Source: Pedobacter sp. Leaf176 (GTDB taxonomy: Bacteria > Bacteroidota > Bacteroidia > Sphingobacteriales > Sphingobacteriaceae). Taken from it: a stretch of 64,000 bases of DNA. The stretch is taken from NCBI RefSeq assembly GCF_001424305.1, contig NZ_LMPD01000002.1, positions 688,280 to 752,279 of the forward strand, read 5' to 3'. A program made the translations under genes and the position numbers. Shown here in pieces: positions 53,427 through 62,542 of the stretch. Position 1 is the stretch's first letter. Each line of letters begins with the position of its first letter. Under the pieces are notes generated by a model, which ran no database searches, was not told the origin of the DNA, and worked only from the letters and a program-made list of their open reading frames with translations.

Positions 53427-55205
53427 ATGAGCATTTTTAATGATTTCAATAATGCGCAGGTAGCTAAATTGCCCGGGCATTTGAAGCAATTTATCGTTGC
53501 CCAAAACTACGGGAAATACACACCGGTAGACCAGGCCGTTTGGCGTTATGTAATGCGTCAGAATTATAGCTACCTTAAAGATGTTGCTTATTATCCATAT
53601 ATAAAAGGTTTGCAGCGGGCCGGACTTAGTATAGAATATATTCCCGATTTGCAAACCATGAACGATAATTTAGGCAAGATTGGCTGGGGCGCAGTCACGG
53701 TTGATGGTTTCATTCCACCTGCAGCATTTATGGAATACCAGGCTTACCGGGTATTGGTAATTGCGGCCGACATCAGGCAAATCAACCATATAGAATATAC
53801 ACCGGCGCCTGATATCATTCATGAGAGTGCAGGTCATGCACCCATTATAGCCGATGCTGACTACAATAACTACCTCAGCTATTTTGGTTCAATTGGCGCA
53901 AAAGCCATGTTCTCTGCAAAAGATTTTGAACTTTATGAAGCAATCAGAAACCTCTCTATTTTAAAAGAAGCGGTTAATTCCAATGAAATGCAAATTGCAA
54001 CGGCCGAGAAAAAATTGCTCAACATCAGCGAAAACATGGGTGAACCATCAGAAATGGCTTTGTTAAGCCGGCTCCATTGGTGGACTGTAGAATATGGTTT
54101 GATTGGCACGCTGGAAGACCCGAAAATTTACGGAGCTGGCCTACTGTCATCTATTGGCGAAAGTGCTTCATGTATGCAAAAAGATGTTCAAAAGTTATGG
54201 TATAACATAGACACCATTAATTACCCGTACGACATCACCAAAACTCAACCGCAGCTTTTTGTAACAGAAACCTTCCAGAACCTGATTGATGTTTTAGAAC
54301 AATTCGCAGATACAATGGCTTTCAGACGCGGCGGAACAGAAAGCATAATGAAAGCCATAAATTGTAAGAATGTTGCAACCGCCGTTTACAGTTCTGGTTT
54401 ACAGGTAAGCGGCATTTTTACGGACATGGGTATCAATGAAAAAGATGAACTTATCTTTATAAAAGCGACCGGCCCTTGCGCATTAGCTCTTAATGGTAAG
54501 CAATTGAATGGACACGGCAAGAATTACCATAAAGATGGTTTCTCATCGCCAGTTGGTAAATTAAAAGACGCATCAAAAGCGCTGGAGGATTACACTATTG
54601 ATGAACTTAACACCACAGGCATTAAGATTAACTCGAAATCGAACTTAGTTTTTGAAAGCGGTATTTATGTCGAAGGCCTGGTTAAAGACATCGTTGTCGA
54701 AAACGAAAAAATTGTTTTAATCTCTTTTACAGATTGTAAAGTAACAGAAAGCAATGGAAATGTTTTGTTTAAACCGGAATGGGGTATGTACGACATGGCC
54801 GTGGGAGCACACATAGTTTCCGTATTCAATGGCGCTGCCGATAAAGATGCCTATGAAGAAATTGTATTGATAAGCAAGGAGAAGACAGGAAAAATTGTTT
54901 ATGATGAAAAGACGACTGACCTACATAAACTTTATAAAACTGTTAGAGAAATAAGAGAAAGCGCAACAGGATTTGAAAAACTTGAAACTATTTTTAAACA
55001 ACTTAAGCTAAACCATAGAAATGACTGGCTCTGTGCATTAGAAATATTGGAACTGGTTTACCATAAAAAAATTTACCACCAGCTGGAAAAAGAAGTACAG
55101 ATTTATTTGGAACTTAAAGCTGGCAGGGAACCGGAACACGCCAAATTAATTCACGACGGCCTGCATGTAATTAAAAATCCGGTTAGTCAGCTGCTAATAG
55201 AATAA
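53427..55205 (+). CDS. Aromatic amino acid hydroxylase (phenylalanine 4-hydroxylase-like) with long C-terminal extension
   Basis: The 592-residue protein has its pterin-dependent hydroxylase domain at about 30-300. The iron ligands are His132 and His137 in DIIHESAGHAP and Glu222 in HWWTVEYG. GLLSSIGESASCM is also typical. It would convert Phe to Tyr, feeding the hpd-hmgA-FAH pathway downstream. Residues about 310-592 are a beta-rich extension (AVYSSGLQVSGIFTDMGINE and later) without a family I recognise; similar long forms occur in Bacteroidota. CTAACTTAGT direct repeats at 53392-53401 and 53408-53417 precede it. Confidence 0.9.
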   Translation: MSIFNDFNNAQVAKLPGHLKQFIVAQNYGKYTPVDQAVWRYVMRQNYSYLKDVAYYPYIKGLQRAGLSIEYIPDLQTMNDNLGKIGWGAVTVDGFIPPAAFMEYQAYRVLVIAADIRQINHIEYTPAPDIIHESAGHAPIIADADYNNYLSYFGSIGAKAMFSAKDFELYEAIRNLSILKEAVNSNEMQIATAEKKLLNISENMGEPSEMALLSRLHWWTVEYGLIGTLEDPKIYGAGLLSSIGESASCMQKDVQKLWYNIDTINYPYDITKTQPQLFVTETFQNLIDVLEQFADTMAFRRGGTESIMKAINCKNVATAVYSSGLQVSGIFTDMGINEKDELIFIKATGPCALALNGKQLNGHGKNYHKDGFSSPVGKLKDASKALEDYTIDELNTTGIKINSKSNLVFESGIYVEGLVKDIVVENEKIVLISFTDCKVTESNGNVLFKPEWGMYDMAVGAHIVSVFNGAADKDAYEEIVLISKEKTGKIVYDEKTTDLHKLYKTVREIRESATGFEKLETIFKQLKLNHRNDWLCALEILELVYHKKIYHQLEKEVQIYLELKAGREPEHAKLIHDGLHVIKNPVSQLLIE

Positions 55206-55299
55206 CTGAAAGATTTGCACATGGGGGAGAATTAAATTACAGTATGCTAATCGAAACTCAACTACTTAATCTATCTAGCTTGTTACGTTGAGACTATAG

Positions 55300-55410
55300 A
55301 AACAAGGTGCAACAGAGGTCTTAAGCAAAGTTCAGACTAATGTAAAAGCGTTAAATAAACTTAAACAAGTTCCCAAGATTCCATTCAATCAATTGCCTGT
55401 TGAAGATTGA
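55300..55410 (+). pseudogene. Possible decayed C-terminal coding remnant
   Basis: A 36-codon open stretch after a TAG reads KQGATEVLSKVQTNVKALNK followed by LKQVPKIPFNQLPVED and a stop. The amino acid text is protein-like and rich in Lys, Val and Asn, but it lacks an ATG. It lies between the hydroxylase and the toxin-antitoxin pair and may be the tail of a lost gene. Weakly supported. Confidence 0.25.
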
Positions 55411-55441
55411 TTAATATCTTTAATTTTATTAACTTTACTTT

Positions 55442-55696
55442 ATGACAACCATCACAGTAAAAGTAGATAATGAACAAAATGCTGCGCTTCTTGAAAAGAT
55501 GCTTAAGGCATTATCTTTCGTCGAAGATGTTGACATCAAAAATCATGAACCGAACATGGTTAAAGAACCAAGAGGTTCTTATCACAAATTAAAACAGGCA
55601 ATTGATAAGACTGAGGGTAATTTAATGTTCAAAGACATTAAAGATCCGTCTAAGTGGCAAAGTGATTTAAGAGATGAATGGAAACATAATATTTGA
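55442..55696 (+). CDS. Antitoxin-like protein (DUF2683-like) paired with a PIN toxin
   Basis: The 84-residue acidic/basic mixed protein starts MTTITVKVDNEQNAALLEKM, a short beta strand plus helix as in DUF2683-type antitoxins. The C-terminal part (KDPSKWQSDLRDEWKHNI) is a likely toxin-binding tail. Its 3' end overlaps the PIN gene by 23 nt, the usual antitoxin-first layout. Confidence 0.8.
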   Translation: MTTITVKVDNEQNAALLEKMLKALSFVEDVDIKNHEPNMVKEPRGSYHKLKQAIDKTEGNLMFKDIKDPSKWQSDLRDEWKHNI

Positions 55697-56099
55697 TACG
55701 AATATTGTTATCTATTTATCTAAAAAACTTTTGGCGTCCGAGGAAGTATTTGCAGAAAACATGACTTATTCTATTTCGATAATTTCAAAAATGGAGTTGC
55801 TTGGATATGCGTTTAAAAACAGACTGGAAGAAATGTATATTATTGAGTTAATCAATTCTTTAAACATTGTTTCTCTAGATGATATTATAGTAGATACAAC
55901 GATTGCTATAAGAAGGGCCAATAAGATAAAACTTCCTGATGCTATTATTTATGCCACGGCTTGCGTAATGAATGGAAAACTCTTTACAAATAACATTGCT
56001 GATTTTGATAAGATAAATGGCAATATTGAGCTTTTCAACCCCTTAAATTTATTAAACGCTTTTCTTGTCATATTAAATTACAACAAATTTTATTTTTAA
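55674..56099 (+). CDS. PIN-domain ribonuclease toxin (VapC-like)
   Basis: The 141-residue protein begins MNGNIIFDTNIVIYLSKKL, carrying the first catalytic Asp. Further acidic residues lie in ISKMELLGYAF, LPDAIIYATA and NNIADFDKI, giving the four-acid PIN site for metal-dependent RNA cleavage. The tail after about residue 128 (LLNAFLVILNYNKFYF) is hydrophobic and may be an extension. It overlaps the antitoxin gene, and its TAATG end overlaps the next SDR gene start. Confidence 0.88.
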   Translation: MNGNIIFDTNIVIYLSKKLLASEEVFAENMTYSISIISKMELLGYAFKNRLEEMYIIELINSLNIVSLDDIIVDTTIAIRRANKIKLPDAIIYATACVMNGKLFTNNIADFDKINGNIELFNPLNLLNAFLVILNYNKFYF

Positions 56100-56800
56100 T
56101 GAACATAATAATAACCGGTGCGAGTAGTGGAATTGGATTTGAAACTGCATTAGAATTAAGCTTACAAAAAGAAAACAAAATTGTAGCAATTGCGCGCTCT
56201 GCTGATAAACTGCGTAAACTTTTAGAAATCGCCAAAGGCATAAATCCGGATTGTACGCTATTACCAGTGGAGTTTGATATTGTAAATGATGATTATGCAG
56301 CTCTAATTCCCTTTTTAAAAGAACGCCTTGAAACCATAGATATATTAATTAACAACGCTGGCGCTTTAATAAACAAACCTTTTTTAGACACAACTGAACA
56401 AGAACTGGGCGAAATGTTGCAAAGCAACGTTATGTCGCATTTCAGAATGATACAAAATACACTATCATTAATGCAGGCCGGCAGTCACATTGTGAATATA
56501 GGAAGCATGGGCGGATTTCAGGGAAGCGTAAAATTCCCAGGCTTGTCTGCTTATTCGGCAAGTAAATCGGCTTTACATACTTTAACCGAATGCCTGGCTT
56601 TTGAATTGGCAGAAACCGGTATTAAAATTAATTGTCTGGCCTTGGGATCGGCGCAAACAGAAATGTTAGAAGCTGCCTTTCCAGGTTACCAAAGTCCGGT
56701 TATGGCTTTTGAAATGGGAAAATATATTGCCGATTTCGCCAGAACCGGACACAAGTTTTTTAACGGAAAAATTATTCCAGTTGCAGTAACAACGCCTTAA
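56099..56800 (+). CDS. SDR-family oxidoreductase
   Basis: The 233-residue short-chain dehydrogenase has TGASSGIGFETALEL near the N-terminus, NNAGALINKPF, VNIGSMGGF and the YSASK catalytic motif (SAYSASKSALHTLTE). The substrate is unknown. The ATG overlaps the PIN toxin stop, so it is translated from the same message, a curious position for a metabolic gene. Confidence 0.92.
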   Translation: MNIIITGASSGIGFETALELSLQKENKIVAIARSADKLRKLLEIAKGINPDCTLLPVEFDIVNDDYAALIPFLKERLETIDILINNAGALINKPFLDTTEQELGEMLQSNVMSHFRMIQNTLSLMQAGSHIVNIGSMGGFQGSVKFPGLSAYSASKSALHTLTECLAFELAETGIKINCLALGSAQTEMLEAAFPGYQSPVMAFEMGKYIADFARTGHKFFNGKIIPVAVTTP

Positions 56801-56859
56801 AACTTGATATGTTAAAAATTATTTGTTATTTAGAATATCATAAATCTATTAATTAAAAT

Positions 56860-57246
56860 ATGGAAACAAATAATCCCTTTCAAACAAATCCAGTATCGAC
56901 TGATAATGGCAAAGCTGCTTCTATAGTAAGCTATTTTTGGTTTATAGGCTGGTTAATTGCTTATTTTGCCATGTATAAAGATAATAAGACCGATTTGGCT
57001 CGTTATCAGCTAAGGCAAACACTATTATTTCATCTTGCCACGACGGTAATAAGTTGGGGTTTAGGAATTCTTTTTGGAATATTGATTGTCTCAACAGGCG
57101 GATTGTCCATTTATTACTTATTAAGAATCGTTCAGGTTGGATTTTTAATCTTATGGATTATCGGCTTAATTGGCGCAATTAATGGAGCAAAAAAACCAAT
57201 ACCGTTTATTGGAGAAAGAGCGCAAACGATGTTCCCAAGCATTTAA
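56860..57246 (+). CDS. DUF4870-family small membrane protein
   Basis: The 128-residue protein has three hydrophobic segments (AASIVSYFWFIGWLIAYFAM, LLFHLATTVISWGLGILFGI, LLRIVQVGFLILWIIGLIGA) and RYQLRQTLLFHL, the typical DUF4870/Tic20-like signature. It is located in the inner membrane, function unknown. A terminator follows. Confidence 0.88.
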   Translation: METNNPFQTNPVSTDNGKAASIVSYFWFIGWLIAYFAMYKDNKTDLARYQLRQTLLFHLATTVISWGLGILFGILIVSTGGLSIYYLLRIVQVGFLILWIIGLIGAINGAKKPIPFIGERAQTMFPSI

Positions 57247-57256
57247 TCTTTTGATA

Positions 57257-57293
57257 AATACATTCTGAATCTAAATGTTCAGAATGTATTTTA
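57257..57293 (+). terminator. Rho-independent terminator after the DUF4870 gene
   Basis: AATACATTCTGAA (57257-57269) pairs perfectly with TTCAGAATGTATT (57278-57290), followed by TTAATG. The stem is strong and the T-run short. Confidence 0.75.
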
Positions 57294-57335
57294 ATGCTCA
57301 TTTTCAACATTTTAACCCGCCTAAAATATTTTATC

Positions 57336-57343
57336 TATATTTG
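57336..57343 (+). promoter_or_regulatory. -7 promoter element for the NlpC/P60 gene
   Basis: TATATTTG matches TAnnTTTG and lies 10 nt before ATG 57354, excluding an in-frame upstream start at 57294. Confidence 0.55.
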
Positions 57344-57353
57344 CGCCCAACAT

Positions 57354-57902
57354 ATGAAGAAAATATTAGTCGTAATTTCGTTTTTCATTTTGTCTGCAAC
57401 CGCAGTTAAAGCCCAGACTCAACTACCTGCTCAGTATCAGGAACTGGTTAAAAAGTTGAGCGAAAACCTTCCTAAAAATATCGAAGAAGTTCAAAAGAGT
57501 TCCAGCAAAACAAATTCTACCAGTCTCATAGATTTTGCCAAAAGTATGCTCGGCATTCCTTATCGTTATGCAACCAGCAATCCAAAAGTTGGTTTCGATT
57601 GTTCAGGATTTGTAAGTTACGTATTTAGCAATTTTGGATTTAAGGTACCTCGTTCTTCAAGAGAGTTTAGCGCCACCGGTAAAGAAACCAGTATTGAAAA
57701 TGCCAAAGTTGGTGATGTTTTAATCTTTACGGGAAGCAACTCGAAGATAAGGAGGATTGGCCATGTAGGCATTGTGTATTCAATTGATGAATCGGGTATT
57801 AAATTTATTCATGCATCCTCCGGAAAAGCACATGGCGTAACCATTACATCTTTTAACGGCCATTACAAAAACAGGTTTATGAAAATCGTGAGCATTTTAT
57901 AA
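57354..57902 (+). CDS. Exported NlpC/P60 cysteine peptidase (C40)
   Basis: The 182-residue protein has a signal peptide (MKKILVVISFFILSATAVKA), a short helical linker and a single NlpC/P60 domain. Cys is in VGFDCSGFVSYVFSNFGF, His in IGHVGIVYSIDESG and the third polar residue in FIHASSGKAHG. It cleaves peptidoglycan peptides and is smaller than the SH3-bearing homologue at 50.7 kb. Confidence 0.93.
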   Translation: MKKILVVISFFILSATAVKAQTQLPAQYQELVKKLSENLPKNIEEVQKSSSKTNSTSLIDFAKSMLGIPYRYATSNPKVGFDCSGFVSYVFSNFGFKVPRSSREFSATGKETSIENAKVGDVLIFTGSNSKIRRIGHVGIVYSIDESGIKFIHASSGKAHGVTITSFNGHYKNRFMKIVSIL

Positions 57903-57903
57903 C

Positions 57904-58506
57904 TCACTTCTTATATTTCCACATCCTCGTTTTTCCTTCAGCAATCCATTCTATGGCCGTTTCAAGCCTCTTCAATCTCGTTGTTTCTGTTTTGGCTTCG
58001 AGTAACCACTCTACATATTCTTTTTTATTTGAATAACTAAAATTTTGAAAAGTTGCTAATGCCGATGGATCTTCCTGCAAAGCATCAATAAAATATTTTG
58101 GTACTTCAAGTTCCTTCGGTGAAGATTTAGGTTTTGGAGGAAGGTTTATTCCGTCTTCGTTAAGTTTAATAGCTTGTTGGATATAAGCGATCAAAACATC
58201 ATCGTCAGGTAAATCATTAAAAGATTTTATCTGCCCCAGCCAGCCCATTGCTTCCGACCTGTCTTTAAAAATTTTATATTCATCATTCATCAATGATGCC
58301 TTCCAGAAACCAAAAGCACAATGATTTTTAAATGCAGCCATGTGGCAAACCGTCCCTTTAAAATCAAAAAAAGGCATACTCCACTTTATTTTCTCTTCAA
58401 TTCTGGCATCTGCACGGTGCACTAATTTCCTCAAATGCTCTAAAATCGGAATTGCGAATTCTGCCGAATTGGCGATATACTGATCTACACCTACGATTGT
58501 ATGCAT
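57904..58506 (-). CDS. DUF1801 / YdeI-family protein
   Basis: The 200-residue protein has an N-terminal DUF1801 (YdhG-like) domain (about 10-115, EHLRKLVHRADARIEEKIKW, GTVCHMAAFKNHCAFGFW) and a C-terminal YdeI/OmdA-like helical part (about 135-200, VPKYFIDALQEDPSALATFQ, RLETAIEWIAEGK). The family is linked to bacteriocin tolerance in some bacteria by name only; its role is unknown. It is cytoplasmic and convergent with the peptidase, with stops 1 nt apart. Confidence 0.87.
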   Translation of the reverse strand: MHTIVGVDQYIANSAEFAIPILEHLRKLVHRADARIEEKIKWSMPFFDFKGTVCHMAAFKNHCAFGFWKASLMNDEYKIFKDRSEAMGWLGQIKSFNDLPDDDVLIAYIQQAIKLNEDGINLPPKPKSSPKELEVPKYFIDALQEDPSALATFQNFSYSNKKEYVEWLLEAKTETTRLKRLETAIEWIAEGKTRMWKYKK

Positions 58507-58528
58507 ATTTTATTTGCTATACCTAAAA

Positions 58529-59416
58529 TTAAAGTAAAACAATCTTTAAAGCAAGTTCTACCTCACCTCGCTTTAAAAAGTTTTGCGCAAGTTCATGTAA
58601 TTCCCTTTCTCTATTTGTAACGTCACCGATTGTAGCATCCAGAACGTCTTTAACTTCTGCCAACTGGCTGATTAAGTCGATTTCATTTTCTGTTGGAAGC
58701 TTTTCTACATTCCCCAACATACCCAAATCGTTACCTGTTAACACTTTCGATAAGCGAACTGTTTTTGGCAGGCGATCCACCCCTATTCCTAATTTTGATA
58801 AAGGTTTTGCGACTTTAAATAAGTTATCCCTGGTTACCCTGCAATACCAATCGCCACCCAAACGAGCCACCAAATCCATCTTTTGCTGGTCAATTTTGCC
58901 GTTTTCATCTAGAACCTCTTCATTGATATGGATCAGTTTGACTTCAGCTAAAACCAAATTGCCTGCACCATGGGCATCACCTAAAGGTATTATGTCATTG
59001 ATAACACACTCCAGCTGAACAGGTGCTTCAGCAACTCTCGGCGGTGCAATAATATCAGACTTCAACATTGTAAAACCGGCCTTTTCGAATTCATTAATGC
59101 CTCTCGCATATTCGGTACTGGCTAAACTCATCTGTTGAACCATATCATAATTAACAATGTTAATCACGCACTCTTTTACCTGAAGGACATTTTCTAAAGT
59201 ATGCTTTATCGTATTATCGCGAACACGCCTTGCCGGAGAAAAAATGCAGATAGGCGGTTTTGTGCTGAACATATTGAAAAAGCTGAACGGACTTAAGTTT
59301 ACATTCCCTTCACTATCAATGGTTGATGCAAAGCAAATTGGACGCGGAGCAATTGCATATTGCAGGTAATCCTGGAGTTGTAAGGCCGATAATTCTTCGG
59401 TTTTTAAGGTTATCAA
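58529..59416 (-). CDS. Flavin reductase-like FMN-binding split-barrel protein
   Basis: The 295-residue protein has an N-terminal FMN-binding split barrel (about 18-200): YAIAPRPICFASTIDSEGNV, LSPFSFFNMFSTKPPICIFS, ECVINIVNYDMVQQM. A C-terminal helical extension (about 235-295) carries LHELAQNFLKRGEVELAL. Such proteins are common next to the homogentisate pathway genes in Bacteroidota. Its role here is not established. It lies downstream of the FAH gene on the same strand (112-nt gap). Confidence 0.88.
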   Translation of the reverse strand: MITLKTEELSALQLQDYLQYAIAPRPICFASTIDSEGNVNLSPFSFFNMFSTKPPICIFSPARRVRDNTIKHTLENVLQVKECVINIVNYDMVQQMSLASTEYARGINEFEKAGFTMLKSDIIAPPRVAEAPVQLECVINDIIPLGDAHGAGNLVLAEVKLIHINEEVLDENGKIDQQKMDLVARLGGDWYCRVTRDNLFKVAKPLSKLGIGVDRLPKTVRLSKVLTGNDLGMLGNVEKLPTENEIDLISQLAEVKDVLDATIGDVTNRERELHELAQNFLKRGEVELALKIVLL

Positions 59417-59528
59417 GATTGAAGTGTTTTAATTTGATGTCAGGAAGTTTAACATTTTAATTGTTAAGAAGCTGAAATGCTTTGGATGCAAATAATTTTT
59501 TCCCAAACATTCTAACTTTACAACAACA

Positions 59529-60533
59529 TTAACCTTTTAATTTCTTCAAACCTAAAATAGAAAAATCAGTATCGGTTTTGGTAATTGTATTTACTAAGGC
59601 ACCTAATCCGGTTATTTCCATTTCAACGACATCGCCTGGTTGCAACCACTGGGTCTTATAATTTGGATCATTTAATAGCCCGGTTCCATTTAGCTCTAAA
59701 AAGCAGCCTGTTCCTACAGTTCCGGAACCAATTACATCTCCTGGTAAAATGTCTACACCATAGGCACACCGCTCGATGATTTCGGCGAAGGTCCAGTCCA
59801 TATCTGAAGCATTTCCACGGGAAACTTCAATGCCGTTTACATGGCAGGTCATTTTTAAATCGTAGGCATTGCCTGTATGACCATCTTTCGGCGCTACTTT
59901 ATATTGCTCCAGTTCATCTGGCGTAACTAACCAGGGTCCAATAACAGTAGAAAAGTCTTTTCCTTTAGCGGGCCCGAGGTTCAACAGCATTTCTTCCATC
60001 TGCAAGGTCCTGGCACTCATATCGTTCATCACCATATATCCTGCAATATATTGGTCGGCCTCTGCGGCCTTAATATTTCTTCCTTTTCTGCCAATCACAA
60101 TGGCTAATTCAAGTTCGAAATCGAGCTTTTCAAAGTGATCGGGCATGCATTCAATTTCGCCGGTGCCCTGAATTGCATTGTGGTTCGTAAAATAAAAAAT
60201 AGGGTACTCATCAAATTGTGGAATCATATCCACTTTCCTATTTCTACGGGCAGCTGCTACGTGTTGCCTGAAAGCATAACCATCCCTGCAGCTTGTAGGA
60301 TTCGGAACTGGCGCCATAATCTCATAAAAAATCTCTTCTTTTGCTACAATCGTTCCATCCTTGATTTGTACATCAACCTTTTTAGCTCTTTCCATCAGCA
60401 CTTCTCCACCCTGTAAAAACTCACTCATGGTATCGGGAAGTAATTTATCGCAACTGTTTAAATTATAGATGTGGCCATTTATAAAAACGCCAAGATGTAC
60501 CCTGTCTTCAGTTTTGTATGATACTAATTTCAT
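59529..60533 (-). CDS. Fumarylacetoacetate hydrolase-family protein
   Basis: The 334-residue protein has an FAH catalytic domain (about 80-330). The metal-binding Glu residues are in FYFTNHNAIQGTGEIE and ELELAIVIGRKGRNIKA, with GYMVMNDMSARTLQMEE and PGDVIGSGTVGTGCFLELNG following. The N-terminal part (SYKTEDRVHLGVFINGHIYN) is of the bacterial type. With hmgA and hpd nearby the likely reaction is fumarylacetoacetate to fumarate plus acetoacetate, the last step of Tyr degradation. Confidence 0.9.
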   Translation of the reverse strand: MKLVSYKTEDRVHLGVFINGHIYNLNSCDKLLPDTMSEFLQGGEVLMERAKKVDVQIKDGTIVAKEEIFYEIMAPVPNPTSCRDGYAFRQHVAAARRNRKVDMIPQFDEYPIFYFTNHNAIQGTGEIECMPDHFEKLDFELELAIVIGRKGRNIKAAEADQYIAGYMVMNDMSARTLQMEEMLLNLGPAKGKDFSTVIGPWLVTPDELEQYKVAPKDGHTGNAYDLKMTCHVNGIEVSRGNASDMDWTFAEIIERCAYGVDILPGDVIGSGTVGTGCFLELNGTGLLNDPNYKTQWLQPGDVVEMEITGLGALVNTITKTDTDFSILGLKKLKG

Positions 60534-60599
60534 ATAATTTGGTTAAAATACGCGGTAAAGCTAATGATTTAGGGCAGCAATAAAAAAGCAAAAAATTAT

Positions 60600-61055
60600 T
60601 TATTTAACCTCTGTATAGCGCCGCAAATCTGACTTTATCAACGGAAAATCATTGACGTTAAGTTTTTTATAAAACCTTTTATTGGCAAAAAGTTCGCCAG
60701 CAACCAGGCCAACACAAAAGCCTATCGGTATACCTACAACTATAATCACGGCTGTTTCGAGTGCATTTGGGTTGTCAATGGCAAACGCGGCAGCAGCAAT
60801 TGCAGTCGCAATGGCTACAGGCGCAACGATTCCGCGCCTATGAATGTAAAGTTTTTCTATTTGCTCTGTTTCTAATCTTATTGTATCACCATTGCTTTTT
60901 ATTAAAGTCAACTGATTATCTTCCGCCGCATAAAAGAATCCGCGATGCCTTTTTCCTTGATGTTCAACAACCTTAATTTTATATTTCCAACGCTTTTGGG
61001 CCGATGCATAAAATGAAACAGAACAGCAAAATAACAACGCTATAAGAAATTTCAT
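60600..61055 (-). CDS. Hypothetical exported or membrane protein (151 aa)
   Basis: The protein has a signal peptide (MKFLIALLFCCSVSFYASAQ), a short Lys-rich beta part, and two hydrophobic Ala/Gly-rich segments (VAPVAIATAIAAAAFAI and TAVIIVVGIPIGFCVGLVAG). It looks like a glycine-zipper-type envelope protein, but I do not recognise a family. It is upstream of the FAH gene by 66 nt and in the same orientation. Confidence 0.72.
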   Translation of the reverse strand: MKFLIALLFCCSVSFYASAQKRWKYKIKVVEHQGKRHRGFFYAAEDNQLTLIKSNGDTIRLETEQIEKLYIHRRGIVAPVAIATAIAAAAFAIDNPNALETAVIIVVGIPIGFCVGLVAGELFANKRFYKKLNVNDFPLIKSDLRRYTEVK

Positions 61056-61131
61056 ATTTATCTTGTGATATTTTAAATATAAACAAATTTTATGTTCAAA
61101 ATAAAATCATTACTTTAGCAGCACCAAAATC

Positions 61132-61233
61132 ATGATTTTAAAAGCATTACATATCAACCTCGTAAACGATGCAATTGCTGCGCGACGTTATAAGATGCTG
61201 TCGAAATTAATCATGGCTCAATATTCTCTGTAA
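61132..61233 (+). CDS. Possible 33-aa ORF upstream of hmgA
   Basis: An ATG-initiated ORF ends 84 nt before the hmgA ATG. The peptide starts MILKALHINLVNDAIAARRY and ends MAQYSL. It is basic and helix-prone, and could be a leader peptide or chance. Confidence 0.3.
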   Translation: MILKALHINLVNDAIAARRYKMLSKLIMAQYSL

Positions 61234-61317
61234 TCTTCCTGCATACATCTTGGTCGAAACGCATTCGTGTTTTGATTGTTTTATTCTAAAGATTTTTCTA
61301 ACCACAAAATAATTATT

Positions 61318-62484
61318 ATGCCTGTTTATCATAAATTGGGGCAAATACCTGCAAAACGACACACGGTTTTCCGTAAGCCCGATGGTAATCTGTATGCCGA
61401 AGAACTGGTATCAACCGAGGGTTTTTCCAGCCTCTATTCATTGGTTTACCATTGCCACCCCCCAACCATTGTGAAGCATTTAGGTGAGCCCTATAACGTT
61501 GAACCAAAAATTGCACGCGAAAAACACCTGAAGCATACCAGCCTGATTGGGTTTAACATCAAACCTGAGGATGATTACCTCGAAAGTCGTAAACCGGTTT
61601 TAGTAAACAGCGATTTACACATCGTTTTAGCTGCGCCGCGAAAATCGATGACAGATTACTTCTATAAAAACAGCCAGGCCGACGAAATGATTTTTGTTCA
61701 TGAAGGTTCAGGAAAACTTAAAACCGGGTTTGGCGAAATTAAGTTTGCATATGGTGATTACCTGATTATTCCGAGGGGTACAATTTATCAAATAGAATTT
61801 GACAATGAAAATAACCGGATGTTCATTGTAGAAAGCTTCAGTCCGTTACGACCGCCAAAAAGGTATATGAATCAATATGGCCAGTTAATGGAACATTCAC
61901 CTTATTGTGAACGTGACTTCCGTTTACCCGAAAACCTGCAAACACATGATGAGTACGGGGATTTTAAGGTATTGATTAAAAAGCAAGGCCTGATTTATCC
62001 TTACACTTATGGTACACACCCATTTGACTATGTTGGTTGGGATGGCTACCATTACCCATATGCCTTTTCAATACATGATTTCGAACCCATAACCGGTCGT
62101 TTGCACCAACCGCCACCGGTACATCAAACTTTTGAGGGTCATAACTTCGTAGTATGTTCTTTTGTACCGCGTAAATACGATTACCATCCCGATTCGATCC
62201 CTGCACCGTACAACCACAGCAACGTGGATAGCGATGAAGTTTTATACTATGTTGATGGCGATTTTATGAGCAGAAAAAGCGTAGTAAAAGGCCAGATTAC
62301 CCTGCATCCAGGCGGAATTCCCCATGGACCGCATCCGGGAACCGTCGAAAAGTCTATTGGAAAAGAAAAAACCGATGAACTGGCTGTAATGATCGACCCA
62401 TTTAAACCACTGATGCTTACTCAAGAGGCACTGGATATTGAGGACGAGAACTACCACAAAAGCTGGCAAATCAACATCGAATAA
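61318..62484 (+). CDS. hmgA: Homogentisate 1,2-dioxygenase
   Basis: The 388-residue cupin-type dioxygenase opens the homogentisate ring to maleylacetoacetate. Conserved segments are FRKPDGNLYAEELVSTEGFS, the N-terminal beta-barrel FVHEGSGKLKTGFGEI, YLIIPRGTIYQIEF, and the iron-site region NFVVCSFVPRKYDYHPDS then YNHSNVDSDEVLYYVDGDF and HPGGIPHGPHPG. ATG 61318 fits homologue starts. It is co-directional with hpd, 58 nt away. Confidence 0.95.
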   Translation: MPVYHKLGQIPAKRHTVFRKPDGNLYAEELVSTEGFSSLYSLVYHCHPPTIVKHLGEPYNVEPKIAREKHLKHTSLIGFNIKPEDDYLESRKPVLVNSDLHIVLAAPRKSMTDYFYKNSQADEMIFVHEGSGKLKTGFGEIKFAYGDYLIIPRGTIYQIEFDNENNRMFIVESFSPLRPPKRYMNQYGQLMEHSPYCERDFRLPENLQTHDEYGDFKVLIKKQGLIYPYTYGTHPFDYVGWDGYHYPYAFSIHDFEPITGRLHQPPPVHQTFEGHNFVVCSFVPRKYDYHPDSIPAPYNHSNVDSDEVLYYVDGDFMSRKSVVKGQITLHPGGIPHGPHPGTVEKSIGKEKTDELAVMIDPFKPLMLTQEALDIEDENYHKSWQINIE

Positions 62485-62542
62485 AATCGGCCTAAAACAT
62501 CACATCTTGATACTTGATAATAACTACTTGATACTATAAAAT

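Noticed and set aside
58529..59416. Assignment as the reductase component of a hydroxyphenylacetate monooxygenase
   Set aside because: No monooxygenase partner is in the window and the protein has an extra C-terminal helical part, so only the fold is called.
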